A stretch of 49,360 nucleotides of DNA from Acidimicrobiia bacterium (GCA_009835395.1 VXXM01000069.1:1-49360); one strand, 5' to 3'. Counted from the stretch's first letter, positions 1 through 7,638 are shown. Numbers and translations: made by a program. Notes: generated from the letters alone by a model not told the origin.

Positions 1-972
1 GGGGCGGGGGCCCGGGCGGGGGGGGGGCCGCCCCCCCCCGGGCGGGCGCGGCGGGGGGGGGGGCCGGGGATGTGCCGGGGGCCGCGCCGGGGGCGGCGCG
101 GCTGGTGGGGGGGGAGGCTCCGGGGGGAGCTCTTCCAGCCGCTCGCGGACAATCTGCAGGTGGCGGCGCAGATCTTCGGCTCGCTCGTAGCGATCGTCGG
201 GATCCTTGGCCAGCAGGCGCATCGTGATCCCCTCCAGGGCCTTCGGCACACCCTCGGCGATCTCCCCGAGTGGCACCGGCGGGTCCTGCACGTGCTGGTA
301 GGCGACGGCGACGGGCGTGTCGCCCCGGAACGGCGGGTGGCCCGACAACATCTCGTAGAGAACCACGCCGAGCGAGTAGAGGTCGCTGCGCGCGTCGGTC
401 GGCTCACCCTGCGCCTGTTCGGGCGACAGGTAGGCGGCCGTGCCGACGACCGAGCCCGTCTCGGTGAGCCCCGCCGACGGTCCCGCCCCCACCATCGTGG
501 CGATACCGAAGTCGGTCACCTTCACGTGTCCGTCGGTGCTGAGCAGCACGTTCTGGGGTTTGACGTCGCGATGCACGATGCCCGCACGGTGCGCGAACGC
601 CAGCGCCGCGGCCACCTCGAAGGCAATGGCAGCGGCCGCCTCCGGACCGAGGGTGCCGCGTGCCGCGATGATCTCGGCGAGGCTGTGACCGCTCACGTAC
701 TCCATGACGATGAAGTAGCGCTCGCCCTGACGTCCCCAGTCGAAGACGCCGACGATGTTGGGATGGCTCAGCCCGGCCGCGGCGCGGGACTCGCGCCGCA
801 GGCGCTCGGCGAAGGTCGGGTCGGAGGCGAACTGGGGGTGCAGCATCTTGATCGCCACCTGCCGGTCGAGCTGGCGATCCCTGGCGAGATAGACGGTGGC
901 CATCCCCCCTTGGGCCAAGCGGCGCCGGAGTTCGTAGCGTCCGCCGAGCACGGGTGGGTTCTGCGCTGCCAT
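1..972 (-). CDS. Ser/Thr protein kinase, PknB-like (C-terminus off window)
   Basis: This is a Hanks-type kinase that phosphorylates Ser/Thr of target proteins, probably membrane-anchored like PknB. It reads leftward from ATG at 972 and stays open to the window edge (324 codons). Visible kinase motifs in order are a Gly-rich loop (LAQGGMATVYLARD), the ATP lysine in VAIKML, the catalytic loop HRDVKPQN, TDFGIA, the GTAAYLSPEQ activation segment, DLYSLGVVLYEML and the final DPDDRYERAEDL helix. After about residue 275 the frame becomes almost only Pro, Ala, Arg and Gly, as in the juxtamembrane linkers of PknB-type kinases. The last ~40 codons fall in homopolymer-rich DNA and should not be trusted. 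The gene follows the PP2C phosphatase by 51 bp on the same strand, a usual kinase/phosphatase pair. The transmembrane and sensor parts lie outside the window. Confidence 0.93.
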   Translation of the reverse strand, partial: MAAQNPPVLGGRYELRRRLAQGGMATVYLARDRQLDRQVAIKMLHPQFASDPTFAERLRRESRAAAGLSHPNIVGVFDWGRQGERYFIVMEYVSGHSLAEIIAARGTLGPEAAAAIAFEVAAALAFAHRAGIVHRDVKPQNVLLSTDGHVKVTDFGIATMVGAGPSAGLTETGSVVGTAAYLSPEQAQGEPTDARSDLYSLGVVLYEMLSGHPPFRGDTPVAVAYQHVQDPPVPLGEIAEGVPKALEGITMRLLAKDPDDRYERAEDLRRHLQIVRERLEELPPEPPPPPAAPPPARPPAHPRPPPPPRPPGGGRPPPRPGPRP

Positions 973-1023
973 GACTCCGGGAAGTTTACGAGCGCGGTGC
1001 CGCGGTCTCGGCGTCGTTCCCGG

Positions 1024-1764
1024 TCACAGCAACCGGCGTCGCTCGAGCGCGGCGACGTCCGCCACGATCACGGTGATGTTGTCGTGCCCGCCGCGATCGT
1101 TGGCCGCCTCGACCAGTTCGGTGGCGGTCTCCCCCGAGGGTTCTCCTGCTGCCAGCAGTTCGGCGATGTCGGTGTCGGGCAGTTCCCGGGTGAGCCCGTC
1201 GCTGGCCAGCAGGTAGCGGTCGCCGTCGCCGGCGTCGAAGCTCCAGGTGTCGACTTCGCACGGCTCGGGGAACACCCCGATCACGCGGGACAGGGAGTCG
1301 GCTCCCTGCATGCGCCGCGCCGCGGCCGAACTCATGCCCATCCGCACGTACTCGTTCGCCCAGTTGTGGTCCCAGGTGACCTGTTCCAGCCGGTCGCCGG
1401 TGAACCGGTAGATCCGCGAGTCGCCGACGTTGGCGAGGATCACCTGGCCGGCCGGATCCAGCGCCAGCGCGCACAGCGTTGTGGACATCTCGGCTAACCC
1501 CGGGTCCTCGGCGGCGCGCCGCTGGACGGCCCGGTGTGCGTCGACGAAGGCGCCGCGGAGGCTCTCGGGATCGGCGGCAGCGCCGGAGGAGTGCAGCGAC
1601 TCGACCGCCAAGGCCGAAGCAAGATCCCCGCCGGGGTGTCCTCCCAGGCCGTCGGCCACTGCCAGGAGGTCCTCGGTCAGGAGGAAGGCGTCCTCGTTGC
1701 GCCGGCGTCGCCTCCCGACGTGGGTGCGGGCATCGGCGTCGAGTCGGAAGTTCCGCCGGCTCAT
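1024..1764 (-). CDS. PP2C-family Ser/Thr protein phosphatase (PstP-like)
   Basis: This is a metal-dependent (PPM/PP2C) phosphatase of about 246 residues, expected to remove phosphates placed by the kinase encoded just downstream. Recognisable motifs are the N-terminal RRNEDAF and VADGLGGHPGG (metal-binding Asp), STTLCALALD, ILANVGDSRIYRF, YLLASDGLTREL and the C-terminal DRGGHDNITVIVADV. It lacks a long C-terminal extension, so it looks like a cytosolic catalytic domain only. I chose ATG 1764 because family similarity begins there (SRRNFRLDADARTHVG). The frame is open further upstream to 1863, with an in-frame ATG at 1821, so a longer N-terminus is possible. A short reading frame ends exactly on this start codon (ATGA overlap). 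Confidence 0.92.
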   Translation of the reverse strand: MSRRNFRLDADARTHVGRRRRRNEDAFLLTEDLLAVADGLGGHPGGDLASALAVESLHSSGAAADPESLRGAFVDAHRAVQRRAAEDPGLAEMSTTLCALALDPAGQVILANVGDSRIYRFTGDRLEQVTWDHNWANEYVRMGMSSAAARRMQGADSLSRVIGVFPEPCEVDTWSFDAGDGDRYLLASDGLTRELPDTDIAELLAAGEPSGETATELVEAANDRGGHDNITVIVADVAALERRRLL

Positions 1765-1829
1765 GCCACGGCGTCTCGGGCCCGCCTCCTGCCAGTCCCC
1801 TGCGGGGCGGCGGCGGTGCATGCGGGCAT
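1761..1829 (-). CDS. Candidate 22-residue leader ORF overlapping the PP2C start
   Basis: On the minus strand a TAGAAT box is followed by six bases and then ATG at 1829. This opens a 22-codon frame (beginning MPACTAAAPQG, ending RARDAVA) whose TGA overlaps the ATG of the phosphatase as ATGA. The -10 spacing fits a leaderless transcript, and the overlap would couple translation of the phosphatase to this peptide, since no well-spaced Shine-Dalgarno sequence precedes 1764. The peptide has no recognisable domain. It could instead be an accident inside a longer N-terminus of the phosphatase. Confidence 0.35.
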   Translation of the reverse strand: MPACTAAAPQGTGRRRARDAVA

Positions 1830-1835
1830 CGGTCG

Positions 1836-1841
1836 ATTCTA
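1836..1841 (-). promoter_or_regulatory. Putative -10 box TAGAAT for the phosphatase-kinase operon
   Basis: TAGAAT reads leftward, six bases before an ATG. It matches the actinobacterial TANNNT consensus at leaderless spacing. I see no convincing -35. Confidence 0.45.
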
Positions 1842-1947
1842 GGAGGCGACCGCGCCGCACCATCCGGGCGATGCCGCCGCGCCCGCAGCGGCACCGGCGC
1901 CGGCGGTCGTGGGGCCGCAGGTGTCCCCGAGTACCCTTGCCACCCCG

Positions 1948-2033
<86 letters not shown>

Positions 2034-2095
2034 CCGACGTCTGCCGTCGCGGGCGTCTCGGCGCACATTGGCGGTCGGGGCCGCCCTCGCGCCCC

Positions 2096-2548
2096 TCAGC
2101 CGCCGGGGAACTCCGACGGTCCCGGGACGATCGGCAGATGGCCCGGTCGCGGAGGCTCGGCGTTCAGCAGGTGCGTGGCAGCTCTCTCGAAGTAGTCCAG
2201 CAGTTCCGCCGCCAGCTCCTCCGGTGCGCCCGAGGAGCCAACCGCCGCCCGCATGTGGTGCATCCAGGCGTCGCGCTCCCGGTGGCCGATGGTGAACGGC
2301 AGGTGGCGCGCCCGCAGCATGGGATGCCCCCGCCGACGGCTGTAATCGTCAGGTCCTCCCCAGTACTGGATGAGGAAATCCCGCAGGTTGGTCTCGGCGT
2401 CGGTCATGTCCTCCGGATACAGCGGGCGTAGCACCGGGTCGCCTTCAACTCCCTCGTAGAAGAGCGCCACCAGCGCGTCGAAGAAGTCCGACCCGCCCAA
2501 TCGCTCGTACACCGAGGCGGGGACCGCGTCGCGCGCCGAGGTCGCCAT
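2096..2548 (-). CDS. glbO: Group II truncated haemoglobin (trHbO)
   Basis: A 150-residue truncated haemoglobin of group II (trHbO/GlbO), a haem protein that binds O2 and NO-type ligands and is linked to respiration and redox stress in mycobacteria. Hallmarks seen are VYERLGGSDFFDALVALFYE with Tyr at B10, LYPED giving Tyr at CD1, FLIQYWGGPDDYSRRRGHP, the proximal His in RARHLPF, and ERDAWMHHM giving the G8 Trp typical of group II. It is slightly longer than mycobacterial GlbO at both ends. The start at 2548 is supported by CAGAAT plus six bases upstream, a near-consensus leaderless arrangement. It stands alone, divergent from the next gene. Confidence 0.95.
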   Translation of the reverse strand: MATSARDAVPASVYERLGGSDFFDALVALFYEGVEGDPVLRPLYPEDMTDAETNLRDFLIQYWGGPDDYSRRRGHPMLRARHLPFTIGHRERDAWMHHMRAAVGSSGAPEELAAELLDYFERAATHLLNAEPPRPGHLPIVPGPSEFPGG

Positions 2549-2618
2549 CGGTCAATTCTGGCCGCTTCGCGGCCGTTCGCGACCACTTCAGGCTTCGGCA
2601 GACCCCCGGGTTACTCAT

Positions 2619-2624
2619 TAGAGT
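2619..2624 (+). promoter_or_regulatory. Putative -10 box TAGAGT, leaderless start of the isochorismatase-fold gene
   Basis: TAGAGT lies seven bases before ATG 2632. There is no Shine-Dalgarno sequence, so a leaderless mRNA is likely. This also favours ATG 2632 over the in-frame ATG at 2623. Confidence 0.5.
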
Positions 2625-2631
2625 GCGCCGC

Positions 2632-3258
2632 ATGGCACGTTCCCTCTCCGACATCCTCGAACCCTCCCACACCGCCGTCGTGCTTCAGGAATGCCAGAAC
2701 GGCATCATCGGGACCGAATCCGGACTGCCGGCCATGGCCGAGGCGGCCCGCTCCTCGGGCTGCATCGACGCTGTGGCGCGGCTTGTGCACGCAGCCCGCG
2801 CCGCTGGTGTGCGTGTCATTCACAGCATCTTCCATCAGCGTCCCGACGGCTGGGGCGACAACACGGACCTGGAGCTCTTCAAGGTGATCGACGAGTCGCC
2901 GGTCAAGCTGTATCCCGGGAGCGCGGCCGTGCAGGTGCTGGACGAGATCGGCGTGGAGCCGGCCGACTTCACGATCATCCGCCACCACGGGGTGTCGCCC
3001 TTCCCGGTCAGCGAGCTGGATTCAGTGCTGCGCAACGAGGGCGTGAGCACCATCGTGCCGGCCGGCGTCTCGGTGAACTGGGCCATCACCGGCCTCACGT
3101 TCGACGCCATCAACAGGGGGTACGACGTCGTGATCGCTCGCGACGCCGTGACCGGCATCCCGGCCGACTACGTGGAGAGCGCCATCGATCACTCGCTGGC
3201 GTTCGTGGCCACGATCTCGATGACCGACGACATCGTCGCCGCCTGGTCGGGCGGCTGA
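2632..3258 (+). CDS. Isochorismatase-fold (cysteine hydrolase-like) protein lacking the usual catalytic triad
   Basis: A 208-residue protein of the isochorismatase-like hydrolase superfamily, recognised from the Rossmann-like layout: TAVVLQECQNGIIG at the N-terminus, GVRVIHSIF, the cis-peptide region around RHHGVSPFPVSELDSVLR, and GVSVNWAITGLTFDAINRGYDVVIARDAVTG. The family normally uses Asp-Lys-Cys. Here the Asp position is Glu (LQECQN), the Lys position reads as His (RHHG), and the nucleophilic Cys is replaced by Ala (VNWAI where NVCV is usual). It therefore cannot use the standard thiol mechanism. Similar Cys-less relatives may form their own clade (recollection, not checked). The function is unknown and no partner gene suggests a substrate. 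Confidence 0.8.
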   Translation: MARSLSDILEPSHTAVVLQECQNGIIGTESGLPAMAEAARSSGCIDAVARLVHAARAAGVRVIHSIFHQRPDGWGDNTDLELFKVIDESPVKLYPGSAAVQVLDEIGVEPADFTIIRHHGVSPFPVSELDSVLRNEGVSTIVPAGVSVNWAITGLTFDAINRGYDVVIARDAVTGIPADYVESAIDHSLAFVATISMTDDIVAAWSGG

Positions 3259-3327
3259 TCTCTCGCACCTTGGCCGCTCCGGGGGCCGGCCGTCGCACGG
3301 CTCGACGCCCCGAAGCGAGGGTCGGCG

Positions 3328-4086
3328 CTAGAGGCGGTCCTGCAGGAACGGGAAGCGTTCGCGTGTCTGCGTGACCCGCTTCCGGTCCACCTCGGCGATC
3401 AGCGTCGCCTCCACATCTGCGCCACCGGCGAGGATCTCGCCCATCGGATCCACGATGCGGCTGTCGCCGGCGTAGTCCAGCCCGCCGCCGGATCCGACCC
3501 GATTGACTCCCACCACGTAGGCCTGGTTCTCCACGGCCCGCGCCACCAGCAGCGCCTGCCAGTGGGTGCGCCGCGGGCGCGGCCAGTTGGCCGGCACCAG
3601 GTAGAGGTCGGTGTCGTAGGCCACCGACCAGAACTCGGTGGCGAAACGCAGGTCGTAGCAGACGAACAGGCTGACCCGGAGATCGTCCACCTGAACGGTC
3701 ACCGTCACCTCGCCGGGGTCGTAGACGAGGTGCTCGTTGCCGTAGCGGAAGGGGTGGATCTTGGCGTAGCTGTGCAACTCGCCACGGGGTCCGGCGAGGA
3801 CCAGGCGGTTGCACGGGCGGGCGTCGCCGGGCGCCAGGATAGGGATCGATCCGCACACCCAGAGGTCCTCGGAGGCAGCGGTCTGGCGCAGGAAGCGGGT
3901 GCTGGGCCCTCCCGGCGTCTCGGTGATCCGGTCGGCCTCCAAGGAGAACCCGTAGCTGAACATCTCGGTGAGCACGACCAGGCGCGCCCCGGCGGCGGCG
4001 GCGCCGGCGATCATGGGCTCCAGGTGGGCGAAGTTGGCTTCGCGGTCCTCCCAGACGATGTCGTGTTGCAGTGCGGCGACCTTCAC
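3328..4086 (-). CDS. Carbon-nitrogen hydrolase, omega-amidase (Nit2/YafV) type
   Basis: A 252-residue nitrilase-superfamily amidase. The Glu-Lys-Cys triad is visible as Glu41 (VVLTEMF), Lys109 (SYAKIHPF) and Cys143 (FVCYDLRF). The CYDLRF context, the short length and the F-S-Y-G-F segment after the Glu resemble omega-amidases, which hydrolyse alpha-ketoglutaramate or alpha-ketosuccinamate to the keto acid and ammonia. It starts 12 bp after the stop of an aminotransferase on the same strand. That pairing is the known glutamine transaminase/omega-amidase arrangement, in which the amidase makes transamination by glutamine irreversible. Substrate assignment rests on family and context only. Confidence 0.88.
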   Translation of the reverse strand: MKVAALQHDIVWEDREANFAHLEPMIAGAAAAGARLVVLTEMFSYGFSLEADRITETPGGPSTRFLRQTAASEDLWVCGSIPILAPGDARPCNRLVLAGPRGELHSYAKIHPFRYGNEHLVYDPGEVTVTVQVDDLRVSLFVCYDLRFATEFWSVAYDTDLYLVPANWPRPRRTHWQALLVARAVENQAYVVGVNRVGSGGGLDYAGDSRIVDPMGEILAGGADVEATLIAEVDRKRVTQTRERFPFLQDRL

Positions 4087-4098
4087 CGTCGGTCCTCG

Positions 4099-5271
4099 CT
4101 ACCCGCTCGCCCGCAGCGTGGCCAGCCGCCCGGCGGCCTCGGCGATCACCTCGGGCCGCTTGCAGCAGGCGAACCGCACCAGCGGTCGCCCCACGTCCTT
4201 GCTGTCGTAGAACACCACGCTCGGCACCGCCACGACGCCGCAGCGCTCCGGCAGGGACCAGCAGAACGCCACACCGTCGGTCTCGCCCATGGGCGCCAGG
4301 TGGGTCGTCACGAAGTAGGTGCCGGCGGAGTTCCACACGTCGAATCCGGCGTCGGCCAGCCCGGCGCTGAGGCGGTCGCGGCGCTCCCGCAGGCCGCCGG
4401 CCAGCGATCGGAAGTAGTCGTCGCCGAGGTTGAGGCCCTCGGCGATGGCGTACTGGAACGGTCCGCCGCTGACGTAGGTGAGGAACTGCTTCGAGGTCCG
4501 CACCGCGGTCACCAACTCGGGCGTGGCGCACACCCAGCCGATCTTCCAGCCGGTGGTGGAGAACGTCTTGCCGCCCGAGCTGATGGTGACGGTGCGCTCG
4601 CGCATGCCCGGCAGGGTGGCGAGGGGGATGTGTTCGCCCTCGTAGACAATGTGCTCGTAGACCTCGTCGGTGACCACCAGCAGGTCGTGGCGGATGGCCA
4701 GTTCGGCCACGTGCTCCAACTCGGCCCGGCTGTAGACCTTGCCGGTCGGGTTGTGCGGCGAGTTCAGCAGGATCAGCCGGGTGCGCGGCCCGATGGCGGC
4801 CTCCAGTTCCTCGGGCACGTAGCTGGACTTGGGACCGCGCAGCAGGACGGGTCGCCGGACCGCGCCGGCCATCGCGATTCCTGCGGCGTAGCTGTCGTAG
4901 TAGGGCTCGAAGCACACCACCTCGTCGCCCACCTCGCACAGCGAGATCAGGGCGGAGGCGATGGCCTCGGTGGCCCCCGCGGTGATCAGCACCTCGCTGT
5001 CCGGGTCGTAGGAGAGGTCGTAGAAGCGTTTCTGATGGTTGGACACCGCGTGGCGCAGTTCTGGAATGCCGATGCCGGGCGGGTACTGGTTGCGCCCCCC
5101 GCCGATGGCGTCGACCGCGGCCTGCAGCACCTCCGGCGGCCCGTCGGTGTCGGGGAAGCCCTGGCCGAGATTGATGGCGCCGGTGCGCACGGCCAGCGCC
5201 GACATCTCCGCGAAGATCGTGGCGCCGAAACCCTGGAGGCGGGTGGTGAGGTACGGGGCTCGTTCGACCAC
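4099..5271 (-). CDS. Class I aminotransferase, glutamine transaminase K / methionine aminotransferase type
   Basis: A 390-residue fold-type I PLP aminotransferase, whole length. Motifs are INLGQGFPDTDGP near residue 35, NQYPPGIGIPELR, ITAGATEAI, the NSPHNPTGKVY substrate loop, VVTDEVYEHIVY, the PLP-lysine segment SSGGKTFSTTGWKIGW and the C-terminal LVRFACCKRPE with the carboxylate-binding Arg. These features match the YbdL/KAT group, which moves the amino group of methionine, aromatic amino acids or glutamine to keto acids. With the adjacent omega-amidase it probably salvages keto acids (e.g. from methionine salvage) using glutamine. The start is GTG 5271, preceded by TAGGCT plus six bases, a leaderless arrangement. 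Confidence 0.9.
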   Translation of the reverse strand: MVERAPYLTTRLQGFGATIFAEMSALAVRTGAINLGQGFPDTDGPPEVLQAAVDAIGGGRNQYPPGIGIPELRHAVSNHQKRFYDLSYDPDSEVLITAGATEAIASALISLCEVGDEVVCFEPYYDSYAAGIAMAGAVRRPVLLRGPKSSYVPEELEAAIGPRTRLILLNSPHNPTGKVYSRAELEHVAELAIRHDLLVVTDEVYEHIVYEGEHIPLATLPGMRERTVTISSGGKTFSTTGWKIGWVCATPELVTAVRTSKQFLTYVSGGPFQYAIAEGLNLGDDYFRSLAGGLRERRDRLSAGLADAGFDVWNSAGTYFVTTHLAPMGETDGVAFCWSLPERCGVVAVPSVVFYDSKDVGRPLVRFACCKRPEVIAEAAGRLATLRASG

Positions 5272-5277
5272 GTCGCG

Positions 5278-5283
5278 AGCCTA
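5278..5283 (-). promoter_or_regulatory. Putative -10 box TAGGCT, leaderless start of the aminotransferase-amidase operon
   Basis: TAGGCT on the minus strand sits six bases before GTG 5271. No ribosome-binding site is visible between them. Confidence 0.45.
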
Positions 5284-5311
5284 TGGCGGACCGCCTGTCA
5301 GCGCAGGTGGA

Positions 5312-5782
5312 TCACTCGCCGATCTGCGATTGGAGGTAGCGCTCGACGCCGATGTCACCGATGATCTGCTGCTGGGACTCGATCCAGTCGAGGTGCTCCT
5401 CCTCGCCCACGACGAGGTGCTCCAGCAGCTCGCGGGTGCCGGGATCGCTCTCGGCGAGCGCTAGGGCCACGCCCCGGCGGTACATGGCGACGGCGTGCTC
5501 CTCCAGCGAGCGGTCCGACGCCAACTGCTCGGGTACGGTCTCGCCGATCCGGATGCTGTTCAGGCGCTGCACGTCGAGCTTTCCCTCGAGCAGCAGGATC
5601 CGTTCCATGAGCTTCTCGGCGTCGTTCATCTCCTCGATGGACTCTTCGCGGTACTTGGCCGCCAAGCGTTGATAGCCCCAGTTCTCGCAGATCTTGGCGT
5701 GCGCGAAGTACTGGTTGATGGCCGTCAACTCCGACGTCAGCGCCTCGTTGAGGAACTCGATGATCTTCGGTGAGCCCTGCAT
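5312..5782 (-). CDS. bfr: Bacterioferritin with Asp in place of ferroxidase His54
   Basis: A 156-residue bacterioferritin, which stores iron in a 24-subunit shell and oxidises Fe(II). It begins MQGSPKIIEFLNEALTSELTA, with ferroxidase Glu18 in place. Glu51 and the haem-ligand Met52 are present (IEEMND), and Glu94, Glu127 and His130 can be counted (LEEHA, GEEEHLDW). Position 54, normally His as a diiron ligand (EMxHA), is Asp here. The codon is GAC and the surrounding reading is clean. Asp is still a possible metal ligand, so activity may be kept or altered. The gene starts 4 bp after the plsC stop on the same strand, so it is probably co-transcribed with the lipid genes upstream. Confidence 0.94.
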   Translation of the reverse strand: MQGSPKIIEFLNEALTSELTAINQYFAHAKICENWGYQRLAAKYREESIEEMNDAEKLMERILLLEGKLDVQRLNSIRIGETVPEQLASDRSLEEHAVAMYRRGVALALAESDPGTRELLEHLVVGEEEHLDWIESQQQIIGDIGVERYLQSQIGE

Positions 5783-5786
5783 GGGG

Positions 5787-6554
5787 TCAGCCTACCGGCC
5801 GCCGCCTGAACAGGGTCCCGGGACCGGGGCCCGGGCGGGCGAGGCCGCGGGAACGGGCCGAAAGGGCATCGTGGGCCTCGTCGAGCAGCCGCTGCATCTC
5901 CGCCCGGACGTGGTCGGACAGGACCCGGCGCCGCTCCCGCCCCGCCTCCGCCTGCGGTGCGGCCCGCGCCGGTTCGATGGGTTCGCCGACGGTGACGACC
6001 ACCCGACGCGGCCGCGCCAGCTTGGCGCCGGGCGGCATGGCCCTCTCGGTGCCCGCCACGCCGATGGGAATCACCCGAGCCCCGGTGGCGTCGGCCAGGT
6101 AGGCGCAGCCGTTGTGCACGTCACCGATGGTGGCCCCGGTGCCGCGGGTCCCCTCGGGGAAGACCAGCAGCATCTCGCCGCGCCCCAGCAGTGTCTGCGC
6201 CGTCTCCAGCGCCACCCTGTCCAGTTGGTCGCGCTGCACCGGGAAGGCGCCGATGCAGGAGGAGAACCAGCGGCTGATCGGTCCCCGGAACATGGCCTGC
6301 TTGGCAAGGGAGCGCAACCGCCGTGGGCAGTGCCCGGCGATGAGGGGCACGTCCAGGTTGGAGCGATGAACCGGCGCCAGGATCGCCGGCCCGGGCGTGC
6401 GAAGGTGCTCCTTCCCGAGTACGTGCACACGGAAGTAGAACAGGCCCGCCAGCAGCCCGGCGTTCCGGCAGAGCCAGTAGACCCGCAACGAGGACCAGCG
6501 GTCGGCGGTGGTGAGGACCCGCCGATGCAGCCGTCTCGAGGCGGCGATGCTCAC
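5787..6554 (-). CDS. 1-acyl-sn-glycerol-3-phosphate acyltransferase (PlsC family)
   Basis: A 255-residue lysophosphatidic acid acyltransferase, acting at the membrane in phospholipid synthesis. The catalytic HX4D motif appears as HRSNLD, followed by FRGPISRWFSSCIGAFPVQRD (motif II region) and the glycerol-phosphate-binding FPEGTRG motif III, then VIPIGVAGTERAMP. A moderately hydrophobic stretch near residues 25-45 may touch the membrane. The C-terminal ~40 residues are Arg/Pro-rich and not conserved in the family. It starts at GTG 6554 with GAGG eight bases upstream. It lies between an SDR gene (64 bp upstream) and bfr (4 bp downstream). Confidence 0.9.
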   Translation of the reverse strand: MSIAASRRLHRRVLTTADRWSSLRVYWLCRNAGLLAGLFYFRVHVLGKEHLRTPGPAILAPVHRSNLDVPLIAGHCPRRLRSLAKQAMFRGPISRWFSSCIGAFPVQRDQLDRVALETAQTLLGRGEMLLVFPEGTRGTGATIGDVHNGCAYLADATGARVIPIGVAGTERAMPPGAKLARPRRVVVTVGEPIEPARAAPQAEAGRERRRVLSDHVRAEMQRLLDEAHDALSARSRGLARPGPGPGTLFRRRPVG

Positions 6555-6618
6555 CGGTGGATCCTCGAACGGCCCTGCGAGCGTCCCGGCACGATGTCCC
6601 CCGAGCGCAGCCGATCCG

Positions 6619-7548
6619 CTAGATAGTCTTCGACGGCCGCCCTGGCCCCTCCGCCTCGAGGCCGCCCATGTCGACGTTGAGGCGGGCGTCGGCCATCAGC
6701 GAGCGCACCACGTCACCGAGTTTCGCCGGGTCGTCGGGCTGGGTGGTGACCGGACCGAGCCGCCACCCCTCGGCGATGCCGAGTTGGTTGCCGTTCACGT
6801 GGAACACGCGGCCCGTCACGCCTGAGGCCTCCGGGGAGGCCAGCCAGGTGGCGACGGTGGCGATCCAGCGAGGCGACCACGACTCGGCCAGCTTCGGCGC
6901 GTTCTCCTCCCCGACGATCGGGATGGTGAGCCGGGTGAGCGCGTTGGGGGCCAGGCAGTTCACCGTGACCCCGTAGCGGGCCAACTCCATGGCGCAGATC
7001 ACGGTGAAGGCTGCGATCCCCGCCTTGGCGGCCCCGTAGTTGGACTGGCCGACGTTGCCGTAGATGCCCGACGGCGAGGACGTGTTGATGACGCGGGCGT
7101 CGAGCTCGGTACCCGACTTGGCCTGCTGGCGCCACCAGTTGGCGGCGTGATGGGTCGGCGCGAAGGTGCCCTTCAGGTGCACGGCCATCACCGCGTCCCA
7201 GTCGCTCTCGGACATGGAGAAGACCATGCGGTCGCGCAGGATCCCGGCGTTGTTGATGAGGATGTCCAGACCTCCGAACACCTCGATGGCCTGATGGATC
7301 ATGTCCTTAGCCTGATGGAAGTCGCTGACGTCGTCGCCGTTGACGACCGCCTCGCCGCCGGCGGCGGTGATTTCGTCGACCACCTGCCGGGCCGGGGTGA
7401 TGTCGTTGCCGCCGCCGGCGGCGTCGCCGCCGAGGTCGTTGACGACCACCTTGGCGCCCTCGGCGGCGAGCATGAGCGCATGCTCCCGGCCGATGCCCCG
7501 TCCTGCCCCGGTGACCACGGCCACCCGTCCCTCGCAGAGCCCGGCCAT
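6619..7548 (-). CDS. SDR-family dehydrogenase, (3R)-hydroxyacyl-CoA dehydrogenase type
   Basis: A 309-residue short-chain dehydrogenase/reductase. Cofactor motif GAGRGIG (residues ~14-20), NDLGGD, DVSDF, NNAG, catalytic Ser in INTSSPSG and the YxxxK pair in SNYGAAKAG are all present. The segments KVVVNDLGGD and AANWWRQQAKSG plus the C-terminal extension resemble the hydroxyacyl-CoA dehydrogenase part of peroxisomal multifunctional enzyme type 2 and its actinobacterial homologues, so a role in beta-oxidation or steroid side-chain metabolism is likely. GGGGAGAGG sits just before ATG 7548. It is divergent from the reductase at 7639 and is followed by plsC. Confidence 0.88.
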   Translation of the reverse strand: MAGLCEGRVAVVTGAGRGIGREHALMLAAEGAKVVVNDLGGDAAGGGNDITPARQVVDEITAAGGEAVVNGDDVSDFHQAKDMIHQAIEVFGGLDILINNAGILRDRMVFSMSESDWDAVMAVHLKGTFAPTHHAANWWRQQAKSGTELDARVINTSSPSGIYGNVGQSNYGAAKAGIAAFTVICAMELARYGVTVNCLAPNALTRLTIPIVGEENAPKLAESWSPRWIATVATWLASPEASGVTGRVFHVNGNQLGIAEGWRLGPVTTQPDDPAKLGDVVRSLMADARLNVDMGGLEAEGPGRPSKTI

Positions 7549-7638
7549 GCCTCTCCCCTAACATCCGTCGTCGTTCGCCGGCATCTCGATGCCGACGATC
7601 ATGTTACGGCGTCCCGATGGCACCGAACGGAGCGTGAG

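Noticed and set aside
3110-4939. A 609-codon open frame on the minus strand
   Set aside because: Out-of-frame shadow spanning the amidase and part of the aminotransferase; Arg/Gly-rich, no motifs.
3562-5364. A 600-codon open frame on the plus strand
   Set aside because: It lies antisense to the omega-amidase and aminotransferase, which are clearly recognisable. High GC makes long stop-free antisense frames; the translation is Gly/Arg/Val/His-rich without motifs.
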